Part shown: piece after piece, positions 1 to 10,242 of the stretch
How positions within the stretch are numbered: the stretch's first letter is position 1
Layout of the letters: each line of letters opens with the position of its first letter
From: Lineus longissimus
Lineage: Eukaryota; Nemertea; Pilidiophora; Heteronemertea; Lineidae
NCBI RefSeq assembly: GCF_910592395.1
Contig: NC_088316.1
Coordinates: 4,218,001 to 4,282,000 of the forward strand
Length of the DNA: 64,000 nt
Direction of reading: 5' to 3'
Position numbers and translations under genes: made by a program
The notes under the pieces: generated by a model
What the model was told of the DNA's origin: nothing
What the model saw: only the letters and a program-made list of their open reading frames with translations
Databases searched by the model: none

Positions 1-208
1 GACCAACGGTCGCATCGAGTAGTGGTCGTGGTTGGTGTCTGGGCAAGGCTCAGGTGCGGTGATTGCCTCGTCTCCGAGCGTCATGATGACGGGGTCCATC
101 GTGATGAGTTTGTTCCACGGGACGGTAACCGTTGCAGCCTTTGTCTTGAAGGGCTGGCGCAGGAATTGGAGGGTGACGGAACCGCCGCCATTGACCAAGA
201 TGTCGAAG
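1..208 (-). CDS. Ten-m: Teneurin exon: second half of transthyretin-like domain, start of next region (runs off window)
   Basis: The acceptor is a pyrimidine tract ending TTTCAG just right of 208. The first base completes a Leu codon begun in exon 690-809. Translation then runs F-D-I-L-V-N-G-G-G-S-V-T-L, the counterpart of the vertebrate teneurin F-D-L-V-A-N-G-G-A-S segment. It continues through a V-P-W-N-K-L motif (vertebrate I-P-W-N-V-F) and a M-D-x-V-I-M motif, then a Glu/Pro stretch with one Cys and a His/Asp-rich segment ending at Leu-Val at the window edge. The frame stays open to base 1, so the exon or its donor lies outside. In family structures this segment closes the transthyretin-like fold and leads into the fibronectin-plug that seals the YD barrel. 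The third codon position is rich in C, unlike the flanking intron. Confidence 0.94.
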
Positions 209-689
209 CTGAAACAAGAACAGAGGAAGAGTCAAACAGAATTCATTATGTGTGGGTATTTTAAGGAAGGCAGCTTGATTTTAGTGTCTCAAACTTTGAA
301 GTCTTATAAGGAACATTTGCCTACAGTCCTGATCACAACTGACATGCCTAAATTTACATTATGTTATGCGCAATTACATGTCAATTGTGACTATGACTGT
401 AGACGATGCCCTTTTTCTTTTAGCTTTGTGGACGGAAGTTTAAGGAGAAAAACCATTGCATTTTCAAGTATGAAAACAATCATTTTTTCACACTGTAATA
501 GAAATCATTTGCTTATAAGACAGTGGTAATAAGGTGAAAAATGGCAAGTGAAATCTTTACCAAGGGGTTAATCCTACATGATATCAACAGTACTCATCAG
601 ACTGAGAAGCCTCATGATATCAATTTCAGATAATTCGAAACAGAAAAAGAGAAAATTTCATAAAAACTTTCTAAGCAGTTTTTACTTAC
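209..689 (-). other. Teneurin intron with a short inverted-repeat element
   Basis: This 481-bp intron begins GTAAGT at its donor (689 leftward) and ends in a TTTCAG acceptor at 209. Apart from the small element at 322-401 it is AT-rich and holds nothing else that I can recognise. Confidence 0.85.
322..401. mobile_element. MITE family B, short copy (80 bp)
   Basis: The ends are TACAGTCCTGATCACAACTG and, inverted, CAATTGTGACTATGACTGTA, giving terminal inverted repeats of about 25 bp with a few mismatches. TA lies at each outer edge, as expected for a TA target duplication. The same termini bound elements at 11278-11482 and 53672-53892, and one end is present at 19771. The interior of about 30 bp is much shorter than in those copies, so this is an internally deleted derivative. 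Confidence 0.7.
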
Positions 690-809
690 AGTCCTTGTTC
701 TCGGGTGAGAGTGAATCCATAAAGAGGCTGTGATGTCACACTGACGCGCACACCAATCAGAGGGCTTCCATCCTTTGCCATAGCTTTGCCTCGAATCACA
801 GAAACTTGA
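690..809 (-). CDS. Ten-m: Teneurin exon: first half of transthyretin-like domain
   Basis: This 120-bp exon has acceptor TTTACAG and donor CT|GTAAGT. It receives two bases of a Ser codon and ends with two bases of a Leu codon. The translation includes V-S-V-I-R-G-K and D-G-S-P-L-I-G-V-R-V-S-V, matching the teneurin pattern S-V-I-R-G-Q...D-G-T-P-L-I-G-V-N-V. It then has a Tyr-Gly-Phe-Thr-Leu-Thr-Arg strand equivalent to the family's Tyr-Gly-Tyr-Thr-Ile-Thr-Arg. This is the N-terminal part of the transthyretin-like (carboxypeptidase regulatory-like) beta-sandwich that follows the Cys-rich region. Together with exon 1-208 it forms one small extracellular beta domain. Confidence 0.95.
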
Positions 810-1060
810 CTGTAAATGAAGATTGAAAATGGTTTAGAAATTACTTTTATATTACAGTTTCAAAGTGTTACCAATCAAGTTTCAGTTATTTAGTCTACAG
901 TTGGAGTCTCGAGGCTAGAGCTAGAAGCACATTTTATATCCCCACCCCCATCTCCGTATTGTAATAGTAGTGACTTTATCTTGTCCTGCACAATATCTTG
1001 TATCTGCAAACCAAAGCAACTGCACTGCTTTTCCAAGTCGGCTGTGCATCTAGCTTCTTT

Positions 1061-1192
1061 GGGCTGCCACAATTGCACAGCGGAAACATCAGCGCATGTC
1101 ACCTCTGAGGTCCCGGGTTTGATTCTCGGTCGGTCCCGGTACACTCATGTGATAGACAGGGTGACTTTTTTCAACAGCATAGGTTTCCCCCC
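1061..1192 (+). repeat. tRNA-derived SINE-like copy (family with 47626-47765)
   Basis: It carries a B-box-like GGGTTTGATTC downstream of a degenerate A-box region containing GCACAGCGGAAAC, followed by a shared body (GGTCGGTCCCGGTACACTC, then a GATAGA-x-AGGGTGA segment and CAGCATAGGTTTCC). The same succession occurs inverted at 47626-47765 with scattered substitutions, and its head recurs at 30031-30102. The shared non-tRNA body marks one SINE family rather than chance tRNA resemblance. Confidence 0.7.
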
Positions 1193-1277
1193 AAGTCTTC
1201 TGTGTCCTACTACTTTCATTACAATCACCCAATATTGTTTATAGAGTAAACAATCACAGGCTCTCAACTCAATAACT

Positions 1278-1408
1278 CAGCTCTCAACTCAATTGCTTAG
1301 CTCGCAACTCAATAGTTGTAGCTTCATCCCAATAACAGAGGTAGCTCTCAACTCAATTGCCTAGCTCGCAACTCAATAATTTTAGCTTTTTCCCAACAAC
1401 AGAGGTAG
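1278..1408. repeat. Two-unit tandem repeat, ~64 bp
   Basis: The block starting GCTCTCAACTCAATTG and ending CAACAGAGGTA or AATAACAGAGGTA occurs twice head to tail with a few substitutions. A partial third block of CTCAACTCAATAACT lies to the left (about 1258-1277). Confidence 0.75.
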
Positions 1409-2367
1409 GTCAAACTCTATCTTCTTCAACTCAGAATGGCCTCAATGCCATTTTCACAGGCTTAAGGACCAATCCTTTGTCCCAAAAGGTGCAAAGGGAA
1501 TTGCAAGGGGAAACATGATGAGGACATTGTGTGCTATGAGACATTCAAACCCAACCTGTGCAACATTATCCAAAACCTGTTAACCATGCCAAACCAAAAC
1601 CCGGTCCTTTCGTGAGGGATGAATATCCACACGAAAGTAGGTGTGAAGACAATGCCAGTGATATTTCAGGGAAAATCAGTCTCAGTCCTTTAGTAATTGG
1701 TGAGCTGTGTATTGAAGTGAGGTAACATAATAATATAACTCTGTGATGGTGAAATGACTTGGTTAATTTTGACCCGATACCCCGTCATGCAATCTTTACG
1801 CGACATACCACGACATAATTGAGGTCTTGAATTGTCCTGTGAATACAAGACGATTATGCTCAGACATTGGAATAGATGTCGAAAAGTGTCATCATGAATA
1901 TGACAATAGGGTCTACAGTAATGGTCAGAAATGTCAAACCTTGCCGCACGAAACGCTGCATTGCCTGTTGTGTGCTAAAGACGCACTTCTGTCTCACAAT
2001 CCATATGCCAGGATCCCTGCTGCCATATTGCTAGAGACAGTTCCTTGAATTCAGTGTTGCAGGAAGCATGGAATGTTACCTCTGACCAATACATCATGAT
2101 CAATGGAACGAATAGGAATTGGCAGTGGGTTGGAACCACCCCAGATCTCACTTTTCAATCAGTAAAATGTCCAATCAAATCTAACCGGACTGGTTTCTCT
2201 CAATTTCCATATCAAACTTGACAAAATCACAAAATCACGACCCCACAATTGGCCAGATTAAACCGAAGCTCACAAATTAAACTGAAACTGAAACTAAATG
2301 TAAAGACACGTGATCTAAAAGTAGAAATTAATAAAATTATATAATTAATATAATCATATAACTCTAC

Positions 2368-2575
2368 CTCTCGTTGAACGAAGATCGCGTGGCATAACTC
2401 TGAACGCTGTCATCTTCAATCAAGAACTTCATCTTATCGAAGAATGATGCAGTGTTGCTCGGAGGCTGTTTCCTTAGGAGGATCTCCATGGGGTCGGGTG
2501 ACGTGACGCAGTATGGCGAGTCCTTGCAGGCAAAACTCACGCAGCAGTCCGGGTCGATGCAGTCAGTCAAACCAT
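2368..2575 (-). CDS. Ten-m: Teneurin exon: Cys-rich DPDCC module and linker
   Basis: This 208-bp exon lies between acceptor CTCCAG and donor AG|GTAGAG. It begins in the Asp-Asp-Asp-Gly stretch that follows EGF8 and reads L-T-D-C-I-D-P-D-C-C, nearly identical to the family's L-I-D-C-M-D-P-D-C-C. Two further Cys (A-C-K-D-S-P-Y-C) fill the places of the vertebrate S-C-Q-N-Q-P-Y-C. A linker follows with S-P-D-P-M-E-I-L-L and F-D-K-M-K-F-L-I-E-D-D-S, matching the P-D-P-Q-D-I and Y-D-R-I-S-F-L-I-G-S-D-S positions, and then S-S-F-N-E. The module joins the EGF rod to the globular superfold and is extracellular. It is one of the most conserved stretches seen here and makes the assignment secure. Confidence 0.96.
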
Positions 2576-2620
2576 CTGGAGAAGAAAATATTATTTTGAT
2601 CGACGTCTGCTCCTCCTGTG

Positions 2621-2730
2621 TACAGTAGAACCTTTCTTAATAGCGGACACCTCTCTACTGAGGACATACTCTTTATAAGGACACAGGTATTCATCACCTC
2701 TGTTTTAAGGACACACTCCCTCCACTACAG
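2621..2730. mobile_element. pogo/Tigger-like MITE (family A), degraded copy
   Basis: It starts TACAGTAGAACC and continues with the family text AGCGGACACCTCTCTACTGAGGACA. The right end is eroded, with no clear TACAGT-type inverted end. It occupies almost half of the 253-bp intron 2576-2828 and ends about 100 bp from the EGF8 exon. Confidence 0.65.
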
Positions 2731-2828
2731 ACAGGTGTACGTGCTGCTGCACCTGAAGTGGTTGTGTGTACCACTGGGGTTTCTATAGCAAGCAATATTC
2801 TGGGACACCCTGTACTATATACACCTAC

Positions 2829-2975
2829 CATCGTCATTGTCTGCACTATCGTCGCACGTGGTCTCCATCGCGACATCGCAAGCGGCGCTCTTCCATCCGC
2901 TCTGGCAACTGCATCGCCAGCCATCTTGGAATTGTTGACATGTACCGTGATTGTTGCATGCATTAGGACACCCAT
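2829..2975 (-). CDS. Ten-m: Teneurin exon: EGF repeat 8
   Basis: This 147-bp, phase 1-1 exon has a TATCTAG acceptor and donor GATG|GTAGGT. It encodes D-G-C-P-N-A-C-N-N-H-G-T-C, a Gln-rich loop, G-W-R-C-S-C-Q-S-G-W-K-S-A-A-C, then D-V-A-M-E-T-T-C-D-D-S and an acidic run. All six EGF cysteines are present. The tail D-V-A-M-E-T is a diagnostic teneurin string that follows EGF8 in vertebrate members. The Asp/Asn run D-D-S-A-D-N-D-D continues into the next exon and is a likely metal-binding turn. This exon is separated from EGF6+7 by a 6.3-kb intron, whereas EGF2 to EGF7 are packed within 1.2 kb. Confidence 0.96.
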
Positions 2976-3300
2976 CTAGATAGAGATAGAGAAAAGAATT
3001 AAAACGTCGAAGAAAGACTCAGAATCAAAACTTATTGCAACTAAAATCTCATCTTGTAACTCGTCCTTGCTAACATTTTTTCCCTATTACTCTTCCTTAG
3101 TATCATTTCGTCTTGAACCCTAATTACACCTAAATCTGATGGGAACATGTTCACCACATTTCTTTCCCACAAAAACATTGCAAAGAACTAGAAATATTAC
3201 AGTAGCATAGCGGTCATTTTGGCCACAATCTTGACCTTGCCAATGTCCTTGACAAATGACAAAGCAGACCAAGTGGCTCAGTGACATTGGGATTCTATGT

Positions 3301-3395
3301 TTAAAATGACGTCTTTTTTCCTGTGAATGACGTCTTTTTTCCTGTGAATGACAACTTTTTTGTGAATGACATCTTTTTTTCTGATATGACGTCAT
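3301..3395. repeat. Short tandem repeat, ~24 bp unit
   Basis: About four degenerate units of TGACGTCTTTTTTCCTGTGAA lie head to tail. Each unit carries TGACGTC or a close variant, so the array is also a string of half or full CRE-like motifs. No function can be inferred. Confidence 0.65.
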
Positions 3396-5577
3396 CTTTA
3401 CTGCCTCTTTATGATTTTCCAAATTCCTAGGTCTTCAAATTCATAATTCATCGTAAGATTTATCAAAGTTTCATTGTAAGACGTTTAATGATATTATCTT
3501 CATGATCTTACCGATCGTCACCTTTTCAGAATAAATAAGTTTAAAAAAAGATTTTGAATAGTGATGTGACAGTGCGTGTTCCATCGAGAGCTTGCTGTGT
3601 TGACAGATTTTATACCAAAGCCTTGTGCACCTACAACACTGACTCATGCACATAACGACAGAAGTTAAAGAAAAATCCCAAAAAATGTTACTTTTGCTTG
3701 AAACTATAGCTGTCATTGGTCTGTGCAGCTAACCCCCAAACCAAATTTTTCGAACATAATATCATAACAGATTCTATTACTGAATAATTCCTGAACATTT
3801 ATTTGGAAAATTCCGGAAAAAAATAATTCAATCTAGTGCACTGCAAGCATTTGTGTAATTATCTATATAATTTCCTGATGGAATTTCAAAGTCAATCAAA
3901 CAGTACACTTTGCTAATTGATTGACAGCCAAACACAAGGTGTTAATTAGGTCTTAATTACCACTTAAATCAATTTTTTTCTAAAAAAGATCTTAAAAACA
4001 ACACCGTTGATTGTTTAAAGTATCCACCACCACTTTTATCACTAATAAAGAAAATAACATGCACTTGTGTGATAGTTTTGACAGAACTGATTAAAGGCAC
4101 GGGTGTGTATATGTGACGGAATAGCCAGCAGTGATCGTGCTGTTCCAATAATCAATCACACCCAACAAAGTGCAATTTGCTGTGGGTTTGTGGCAGCACT
4201 GTAGTAACGTGTGAAAGACAAGGGATTCGACAATTAGGTCCGAATACCTGAAATTTAAAGTGTATTACCAAAAATACATAAAGTTTTATTCATTTCAACC
4301 GGAGTTTACAAGATTTTCAAGTAGGCCCTACATCAAAGAAGTTCGAGCAAGCTCCGGTGAAATGAACATCAGAACTGAATCTCCATTGCTTAAACACAAA
4401 AATGTCTCCATCGTTTTAAAAACAACATATTTTGCACAATTACATGTGAGAATTAAACTTAAATTCGTAGAACAGTACTTTAACTTAGAACTGGAACAAT
4501 ATTGAACAAATTATCACAAAATACATGTACCAACTAACAGCTTGTTAAATATTGTTATACCACAGTTATTATTCTTGTGATGTGTTATATAGTTACAACA
4601 GCTCTTTATATTTTCTAATTTCAGAAATATGTTATGCTTGTTCCTAATAGTGGGTTTAACCTACTCTAAAACACATCGTCTGCAATGTTGCATGTACATG
4701 AACATGTGTGTATATATACACACCGCCTCATTTCCACGCCAGGGGTTTTCGATTTTTCGACCGAGAATCGAGAAAAAGCTGGTGCAATCGCCTTATATGT
4801 TTTTGATGTAACAAAACAATGGTGTACATTTCAGCTCTAGCCTCCCGGGTGCAATTTTAGCACAGAGTTTAAATCTGATAGCTGGCTATTTGAGTCCACA
4901 AATTTGAACATCAGTTGAAACTCCTAAACCTGAATGAAATATTTCTGCAAGAGACTCTCCCGAAAGAAAGCAGGCCCAACATCCATTGAAAGATCAAAAC
5001 TCATGAATTTTTCAAACATGCCAAAATTCTGATCTACATATAGATAGAAGAGAGATTGAACTCATGCTAGGTGATTCAACATGATAAAGTCAATGCAAAT
5101 GGTCCTATGAACCAATGCAGAGGTGTTCTACGTCAAATTCGTCAAAATCTATGCGCATCGCAACGACAGAAATGGAAAGATGGCGCAAGGGTGTGACAGG
5201 GAAAGTTTTGGGATATCTAAGATAGATTTCAGAGCACTGTTGATCATAACTACTGCACTGCATATGAAACGTGGGTTCATTCCCTGCGAAAACTACACTA
5301 AATGTTATATTTTGTGGAACAGCGAACCATAACTTTGCAAAACCATAACAACATCTGACTGAATCCCTACGACTAAAGCATTGAAAATTACAAATGGACC
5401 ACTAGGGGAAACTTTAGTTAACTACACCATACATTGGCTAGTGGGCTATGAAGATACCACTATATTTGGGTATTAACAGTACTGGTCAAAAGTAACATCA
5501 CATGTGACATTCTACAACAGTTTCAGAAATTATACACTTGAAACTGAGCTTCACCAATCATCTAGGCCAAGACTATG

Positions 5578-5712
5578 GTTATTTAAAACTAGTTCAGTCA
5601 CTAACTTGGTGTTGACTTTAACCTGGCATCAACTTTAATTCGGCCTTAATTCTTTAGACTTAATTCAAGTTAATGTTAAAGTCAAGTTAGTGATGCAACT
5701 TGTCTTGAATAA
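5578..5712. mobile_element. Foldback/MITE-like element with ~40-bp arms
   Basis: The left arm (from GTTATTTAAAACTAG through CACTAACTTGG to GACTTTAAC) pairs with the right arm (GTTAAAGTCAAGTTAGTG through CTTGAATAAC). The left arm carries a short insertion, and the loop is AT-rich. The arms cover most of the element, so transcripts would form a long hairpin. No second copy was noticed. Confidence 0.65.
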
Positions 5713-7433
5713 CAAGGCCCCCCGGTGTGTATGAATTACATCACACAATGGTTGCATGTGGTGGAGATGTTACTTCTGATTGGTACTGTATTGCGAATAC
5801 AACACACTGGGGCAATAACCCCAGGGTGAAGTCAACTGATGTAAAGCACATTGGACGAGGCAAATGACCAAGTTACAGGATAATACTACTTTTGTTCAGC
5901 GACATCTATAACTGGAGTGCATTATGATTAAGCATTGGAGATTTTTTAGGCCAATGGTTAACAACTTTTGGCAGACAACATCCAGGAAAACCCCAAAGTA
6001 CGACCCCGGTTTGATCATCAGAGTTTTTAGAGGAATTTGCAATCATACAGCCAAGTGTACTGTACCGCTCTTTGTTTGGAAAAGGTTTAGTGCTTATTTC
6101 AAAGACTTGTCAACCTGAGAGAAGAAGAGGCCTCCAAGTATAATGATTCAGACTTTACTCATTTTGAGAACTTTCTTTTATTTGCCTTTGCATTGCCCCG
6201 AGGCAGCGATGAGAATTATCATTGTGTTTAGCACTGCTACCATTGGCGTAGATCTGAGGGGGCAATCCCCTATTTCAGAGACCTGACCAGAAAATTTCAA
6301 CATTTTGAAATAATGTTCGAAGCAGACCATGCTGTTCAGAGAAGTCAAACTCCAGTGCCCCCTGTTTCTCTGAGTCTTGTGTCCACCCCTAATCAAACAG
6401 GTCGAGACGACTCTCGGACTTCAGCCGAAACTTTGGTAAGTAGAGGTATATTTGACATGATCTGCCCCTGGACAAACGGGCCCAGAATAGAACTCGAATT
6501 CAGCCATGAAGTTTGCAAGCATGCCAGAAAGTCAGATTCTACTAAAATGGAGCCAGAACACTGATTAACACAAATGGGAAATATAATCAATTATACTCTG
6601 GAATTTTCCTGGATGAGTTAACCGTTTCTAAGATGACTCAGGCACCGAACAAGTTATAAAATGTGAGGAAATAAAAACAAGCAAGAATTGTTTAAGTTTG
6701 TAATGAAACCATGCATATATGAACAAAGATTTTACCTCCTGTTGGTTCCAGCATGGAAAGGGTTAAAATGGAGAAATATAGAATAATGAAAAGACACATG
6801 CAGATAAATAAGGATTGAATATTTTGTAGAATCTCCTCTTTTGTGTGGTTAGTTTCGTTTTGTACAGGATTTGTGATTTTTGAAGTAAATCCCACGTCAG
6901 AAGAAATGCTTGTAGTGTTGAGTAATTTGCCTCAGGTTGATAACACGCAGCATTCTTGGTGCAAACTGCTTTTTATTTGTTATCAATTGCCCAAACTATA
7001 GATGCAGTGTTGCCAAATTATAAAACCAATAATATTTTCCAGATTGTCTCAACTTCCAAATAAAGTATTCACTCAACATTTTTACTTCAATTTGCAAGAA
7101 ATTCAACGAAATTTGTCTTTTTCTCATTTCTAACCGAATCCAATGGTACCACATGCCCCCTGAAGTGATTCTACAAATTATCACAAAGTTGGTGACAGTG
7201 AAAGAGACTGGGTACAGGGGAACTGACTGGAATTGAAATGGTAGGTTGGGGGGGGGGAGGATGTATACTGACTGGCAAAAACTTCTTTACCGACTGCAGG
7301 AAGGTAGATCACAGTGGTGGATACAGAAATTTGGTAAAGAGGGGTTGCGGCCCCACCCAGAGTATGTGATATTAGAAATGATGGTCTCCACCCCCTGATC
7401 CTCCACTAGTTCAGGGTTATTGCCAGTTAGTAT

Positions 7434-7460
7434 GGGAGGGAGGGAGGGAGGGAGGAAGGG
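7434..7460. repeat. GGGA microsatellite
   Basis: Six tandem GGGA units are followed by GGAAGGG. This is simple sequence inside an intron. Confidence 0.9.
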
Positions 7461-8714
7461 CTCCTGTTTTATGTTTGGTAATGAATTCGATGAGAAATAA
7501 AAGATTAGCAAAATGAACCAATAATGCATGTAGCTTTCAACAGAAAGATTTGTTGAAAACATTTTCTTCCTGAAAATAAATTTCATTCCCAAAATCAAAC
7601 GTACACAGCATTGGTTTCCCTTTCTCTCACTAGAGGGTGCTGTTACTCAAAATCTCCAAGACACGTAGCTGAACTAACGTCGTCTGATTAATCCCAATAG
7701 CGCAAAGAATTTAAATTCAACTGCTGTAACAGCGTCTAGTATTCCGTTGTGGGGCCCAAAGGGGTGATCAACTTCATCCATGCAACACATACATCATATA
7801 TAGGTAAATTGGCCATCAGTAATACCTCATCTTTCACCAAGAAGTGATAACTTATGAAATGTACATTTTTCATAGTATGTCTAACTTGGTGAAATAACTG
7901 AAGCTTTAAAGTTCAAAGTGAATATTCGACAGTTGTTGCCTGATATTTTATCCATAAATACAATATTTCTCAATAAAGAGACAATCGCATCAAAGGTCAC
8001 ATTGCTGTTTTTTAAAATCGACAGGCATTCACATAATAAAACACTAAAAATAATACTTCTCCTATCTCATACAGCTCATGCCCGTGACTATCTATGAACT
8101 TTTCATCGCAGAGAAAAACTCATCAAGTTCTGAGATATATTTTCTGGCCTAACTGACTTCATGCACACTTCTCTGTCTATCAGTAAAGCGCCCCGTAAAT
8201 GAGAAATATTTGCTGCTGTGACGTGCGATCATGATTCCATACAACAAAAATCTCTTGTCTGCAGTGGTCAGCAAAGTTGCCGGGCAAAAGATACAGGTGC
8301 TTTATACTGTGACTGCCAGTCAATTTTCAACCCAGTGATTATGAATTGATTTGCACACAATTGATCTTTTTAGCGCTAATTGCAGCAATAATTGTCGCAT
8401 GTTGCAACAATGATAATTTCTTGTTTTCGGGACGCTTAATATGTGTCCTTGGACACACAGAACGAACAGGCAGGACAATTTATTTTCAAGGAAAGGGTTT
8501 AAATGAATGCAGGAATTGGAGTGTTAACGGGATTGAGAAGGGTTAGTAATATAATTAGTTCTAGATGAGCAATCATGATATTGAACCGATGGGAGAATTT
8601 TTTCTGACCCTTGAAAACATATCACATCCGAGACGCCAATCAACATCATGCAAACCTTCCGCATTCTCAAGCTCACGTACAGAGTTAGGCAGATTGTTAC
8701 AGCAACATTTAGGA

Positions 8715-8890
8715 TACAGTGGAACCCCCCTTAGTGACACCTCTCTATTAGGGACACTCTCTCTATTCAGGACACTACGCTTGGTCCCAAGTTGGTTGTT
8801 TCCAATCAATTTGACTTCTCAGGACAGCTCTTTTCAAAGGACAGCACTTGCTAGTACAGAGGGTGTTCTTAATAGAGAGGTTCTACTGTA
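8715..8890. mobile_element. pogo/Tigger-like MITE (family A), complete copy
   Basis: It is 176 bp long. The left end is TACAGTGGAACCCCCCTTAG and the right end AATAGAGAGGTTCTACTGTA, an inverted pair with mismatches and TA at both edges. The interior repeats the GGACA(C)-type text (TCTCTATTAGGGACACTC and others). CAGT(G/A)GAACC termini with TA targets are typical of pogo/Tigger elements. No ORF of useful size is present, so it is non-autonomous. Confidence 0.8.
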
Positions 8891-9026
8891 TTCATGATTA
8901 TCTGAACCCAATCCATATTTTAAGAAAATTCACGTCTTTAAATCAAAGTTCTTTTGTAGCACTTCTTTTGACAACATTTTGTTCTTTAAATTCTGTTCTT
9001 GTTGAAGATACAGCAAGCTTTACACT

Positions 9027-9038
9027 CCCCCCCCCCCC
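9027..9038. repeat. Poly-C tract
   Basis: Twelve consecutive C (poly-G on the transcribed strand) lie about 190 bp downstream of an EGF exon donor, inside the intron. Confidence 0.9.
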
Positions 9039-9230
9039 ATTTAAGTTCTCAATATTGTTACTGTTTTAGTAGGGATAACTAACTATTAGTAATGTTATCG
9101 TAATAAATCGTAATCTCAACTCAACTTGAGCTAAAGTAATCAGACGTGGACACATGCTTTCTATATACACATGTACATCTCCCTCTAGCCAGCTCAAGTG
9201 AGACAGAATCCAACCAAAAGATGGCCTTAC

Positions 9231-9413
9231 CGAGTGAACAATGCTTTCCGTTCCAGCCAGGGTCGCACCGACACGTTCCGTTGTCGCAATATCCGTGTTC
9301 GTAGCAGCGTTTGTCGCAGGTAAGCTGGTCGCAGAGGGCACCACTCCAGGCCTCGTCACACTGGCAGCGGCGGTTCTCACATTTGCCGTTGACGCAATCC
9401 AACATGCAGATTT
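9231..9413 (-). CDS. Ten-m: Teneurin exon: EGF repeats 6 and 7
   Basis: This 183-bp, phase 1-1 exon has acceptor GTTACAG and donor CTCG|GTAAGG. EGF6 reads I-C-M-L-D-C-V-N-G-K-C-E-N-R-R-C-Q-C-D-E-A-W-S-G-A-L-C. EGF7 reads T-C-D-K-R-C-Y-E-H-G-Y-C-D-N-G-T-C-R-C and closes with G-W-N-G-K-H-C. EGF7 closely follows the vertebrate pattern C-H-P-R-C-x-E-H-G-T-C. In EGF6 the gap between the second and third Cys is four residues (V-N-G-K) instead of the usual five with a His-Gly, so the loop is one residue short. All twelve cysteines are retained. Extracellular rod segment between the dimerising EGF5 and EGF8. Confidence 0.95.
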
Positions 9414-9796
9414 CTGTAACGAGACATTTGAAGAACTTATTTAGTTACAAGTTTGCATTCTTATCTTCCAAAATGGACCTAGGCCCAACAACCACACGAC
9501 AACTTTTTTCAAATAAAATTGGTTTTTATCAAACTTTTTCTACTTTACTTCAGTTTGCATTCTTAGAAATTTTCAAATTCAATTACAAATTTCACATTTC
9601 TAACAAATGGTGTGTCTTCACCATGTAGTACACCTCCTGGCTCGGCAAGCATAAGACCCCAACTTAAAGAGAAACATGAGTAACTTGTAGGGATCAACTT
9701 CCTTGGTTGTCGACTAGTTATTAGCCAAATAACTCTAATTGGTGCCTAACTGTAGCAGCATGCAACAAACACCAACAAGAGCGAATTCAAAGTTAC
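9414..9796 (-). other. Teneurin intron (383 bp)
   Basis: It runs from donor GAAG|GTAACT to acceptor TTACAG. It is AT-rich, and I see no repeat family or other element in it. Confidence 0.85.
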
Positions 9797-10012
9797 CTTC
9801 ATCGCACTCTAGCCCACTCCATCCAGCCTCGCACACACACTTCTTTAACTTCTTATCGTATGCTCCGTGGCCCGTGCAGTTCTTTGCGCAGACGGCGATG
9901 CTGTTGACGACGTCACGAAGCTCACAATCCTGGCCGCGCCAGCCCTTGAAGCAGTGACAAGTCTGGTTCATGCAGACGCCGTGGCTCGAGCAGTTGGGGA
10001 CCAGGCAGTCAA
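9797..10012 (-). CDS. Ten-m: Teneurin exon: EGF repeats 4 and 5 (EGF5 with free Cys)
   Basis: This 216-bp, phase 1-1 exon lies between acceptor CTTTCAG and donor GAAG|GTAACT. EGF4 reads D-C-L-V-P-N-C-S-S-H-G-V-C-M-N-Q-T-C-H-C and ends G-W-R-G-Q-D-C, matching vertebrate EGF4 (D-P-x-C-S-S-H-G-V-C). An eight-residue linker leads to EGF5: V-C-A-K-N-C-T-G-H-G-A-Y-D-K-K-L-K-K-C-V-C, then G-W-S-G-L-E-C. The third cysteine position of EGF5 is Tyr, leaving five Cys and one unpaired thiol. Vertebrate teneurin EGF5 has the same Tyr (S-G-H-G-T-Y), and this free Cys is used for covalent dimers. A potential N-glycosylation site (N-Q-T) lies in EGF4. Confidence 0.96.
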
Positions 10013-10242
10013 CTGAAAGAGAAGAAGACTCAAATCATACATCAAATTCAATTTTGTCACCAAAATCCCCAAGTGCTCAACACAAAAAGTCCCGGAAAGT
10101 CAAGAATTGTCCAACTCGGTTGGCATGGCCATTTATAGGAAGGCTCTAAGCTACCTGCAGCTAAATCCGTCTTCCTAAACAACGTCAACGAGTGTCCAGT
10201 GGCACTTCTACCGTGAGTTACAAACATCATTACAAGACTTAC

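Larger units (their letters stand above)
810..2367 (-). other. Teneurin intron (1.56 kb) with SINE-like and tandem repeats
   Basis: Donor AG|GTAGAG lies left of 2368 and acceptor TTTACAG right of 809. The intron contains a tRNA-like SINE segment (1061-1192) and a two-unit ~64-bp tandem repeat (1278-1408). The rest, including a small plus-strand ORF near 1827-2048, lacks homology or coding bias that I can recognise. Confidence 0.8.
2976..9230 (-). other. Teneurin intron (6.25 kb) between EGF7 and EGF8
   Basis: Donor CTCG|GTAAGG is at the right and acceptor TATCTAG at the left. Features inside: a short tandem of TGACGTCTTTTTTCC-type units (3301-3395), a long imperfect hairpin (5578-5712), a GGGA microsatellite (7434-7460), a complete family A MITE (8715-8890) and a run of 12 C (9027-9038). 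Between these (3400-5570, 5720-7430, 7470-8710) I see AT-rich unique sequence with no gene; the short ORFs there lack coding bias or recognisable homology. Confidence 0.8.

Noticed and set aside
2694-2975. 93-codon minus ORF over EGF8
   Set aside because: It is out of frame with the EGF8 reading; it is open only because of composition.
9066-9380. 104-codon minus ORF rich in Ala/Thr and plus ORF 9241-9444
   Set aside because: Both are shadow frames of the EGF6+7 exon; only the frame with twelve Cys matches a known family and the splice phases.
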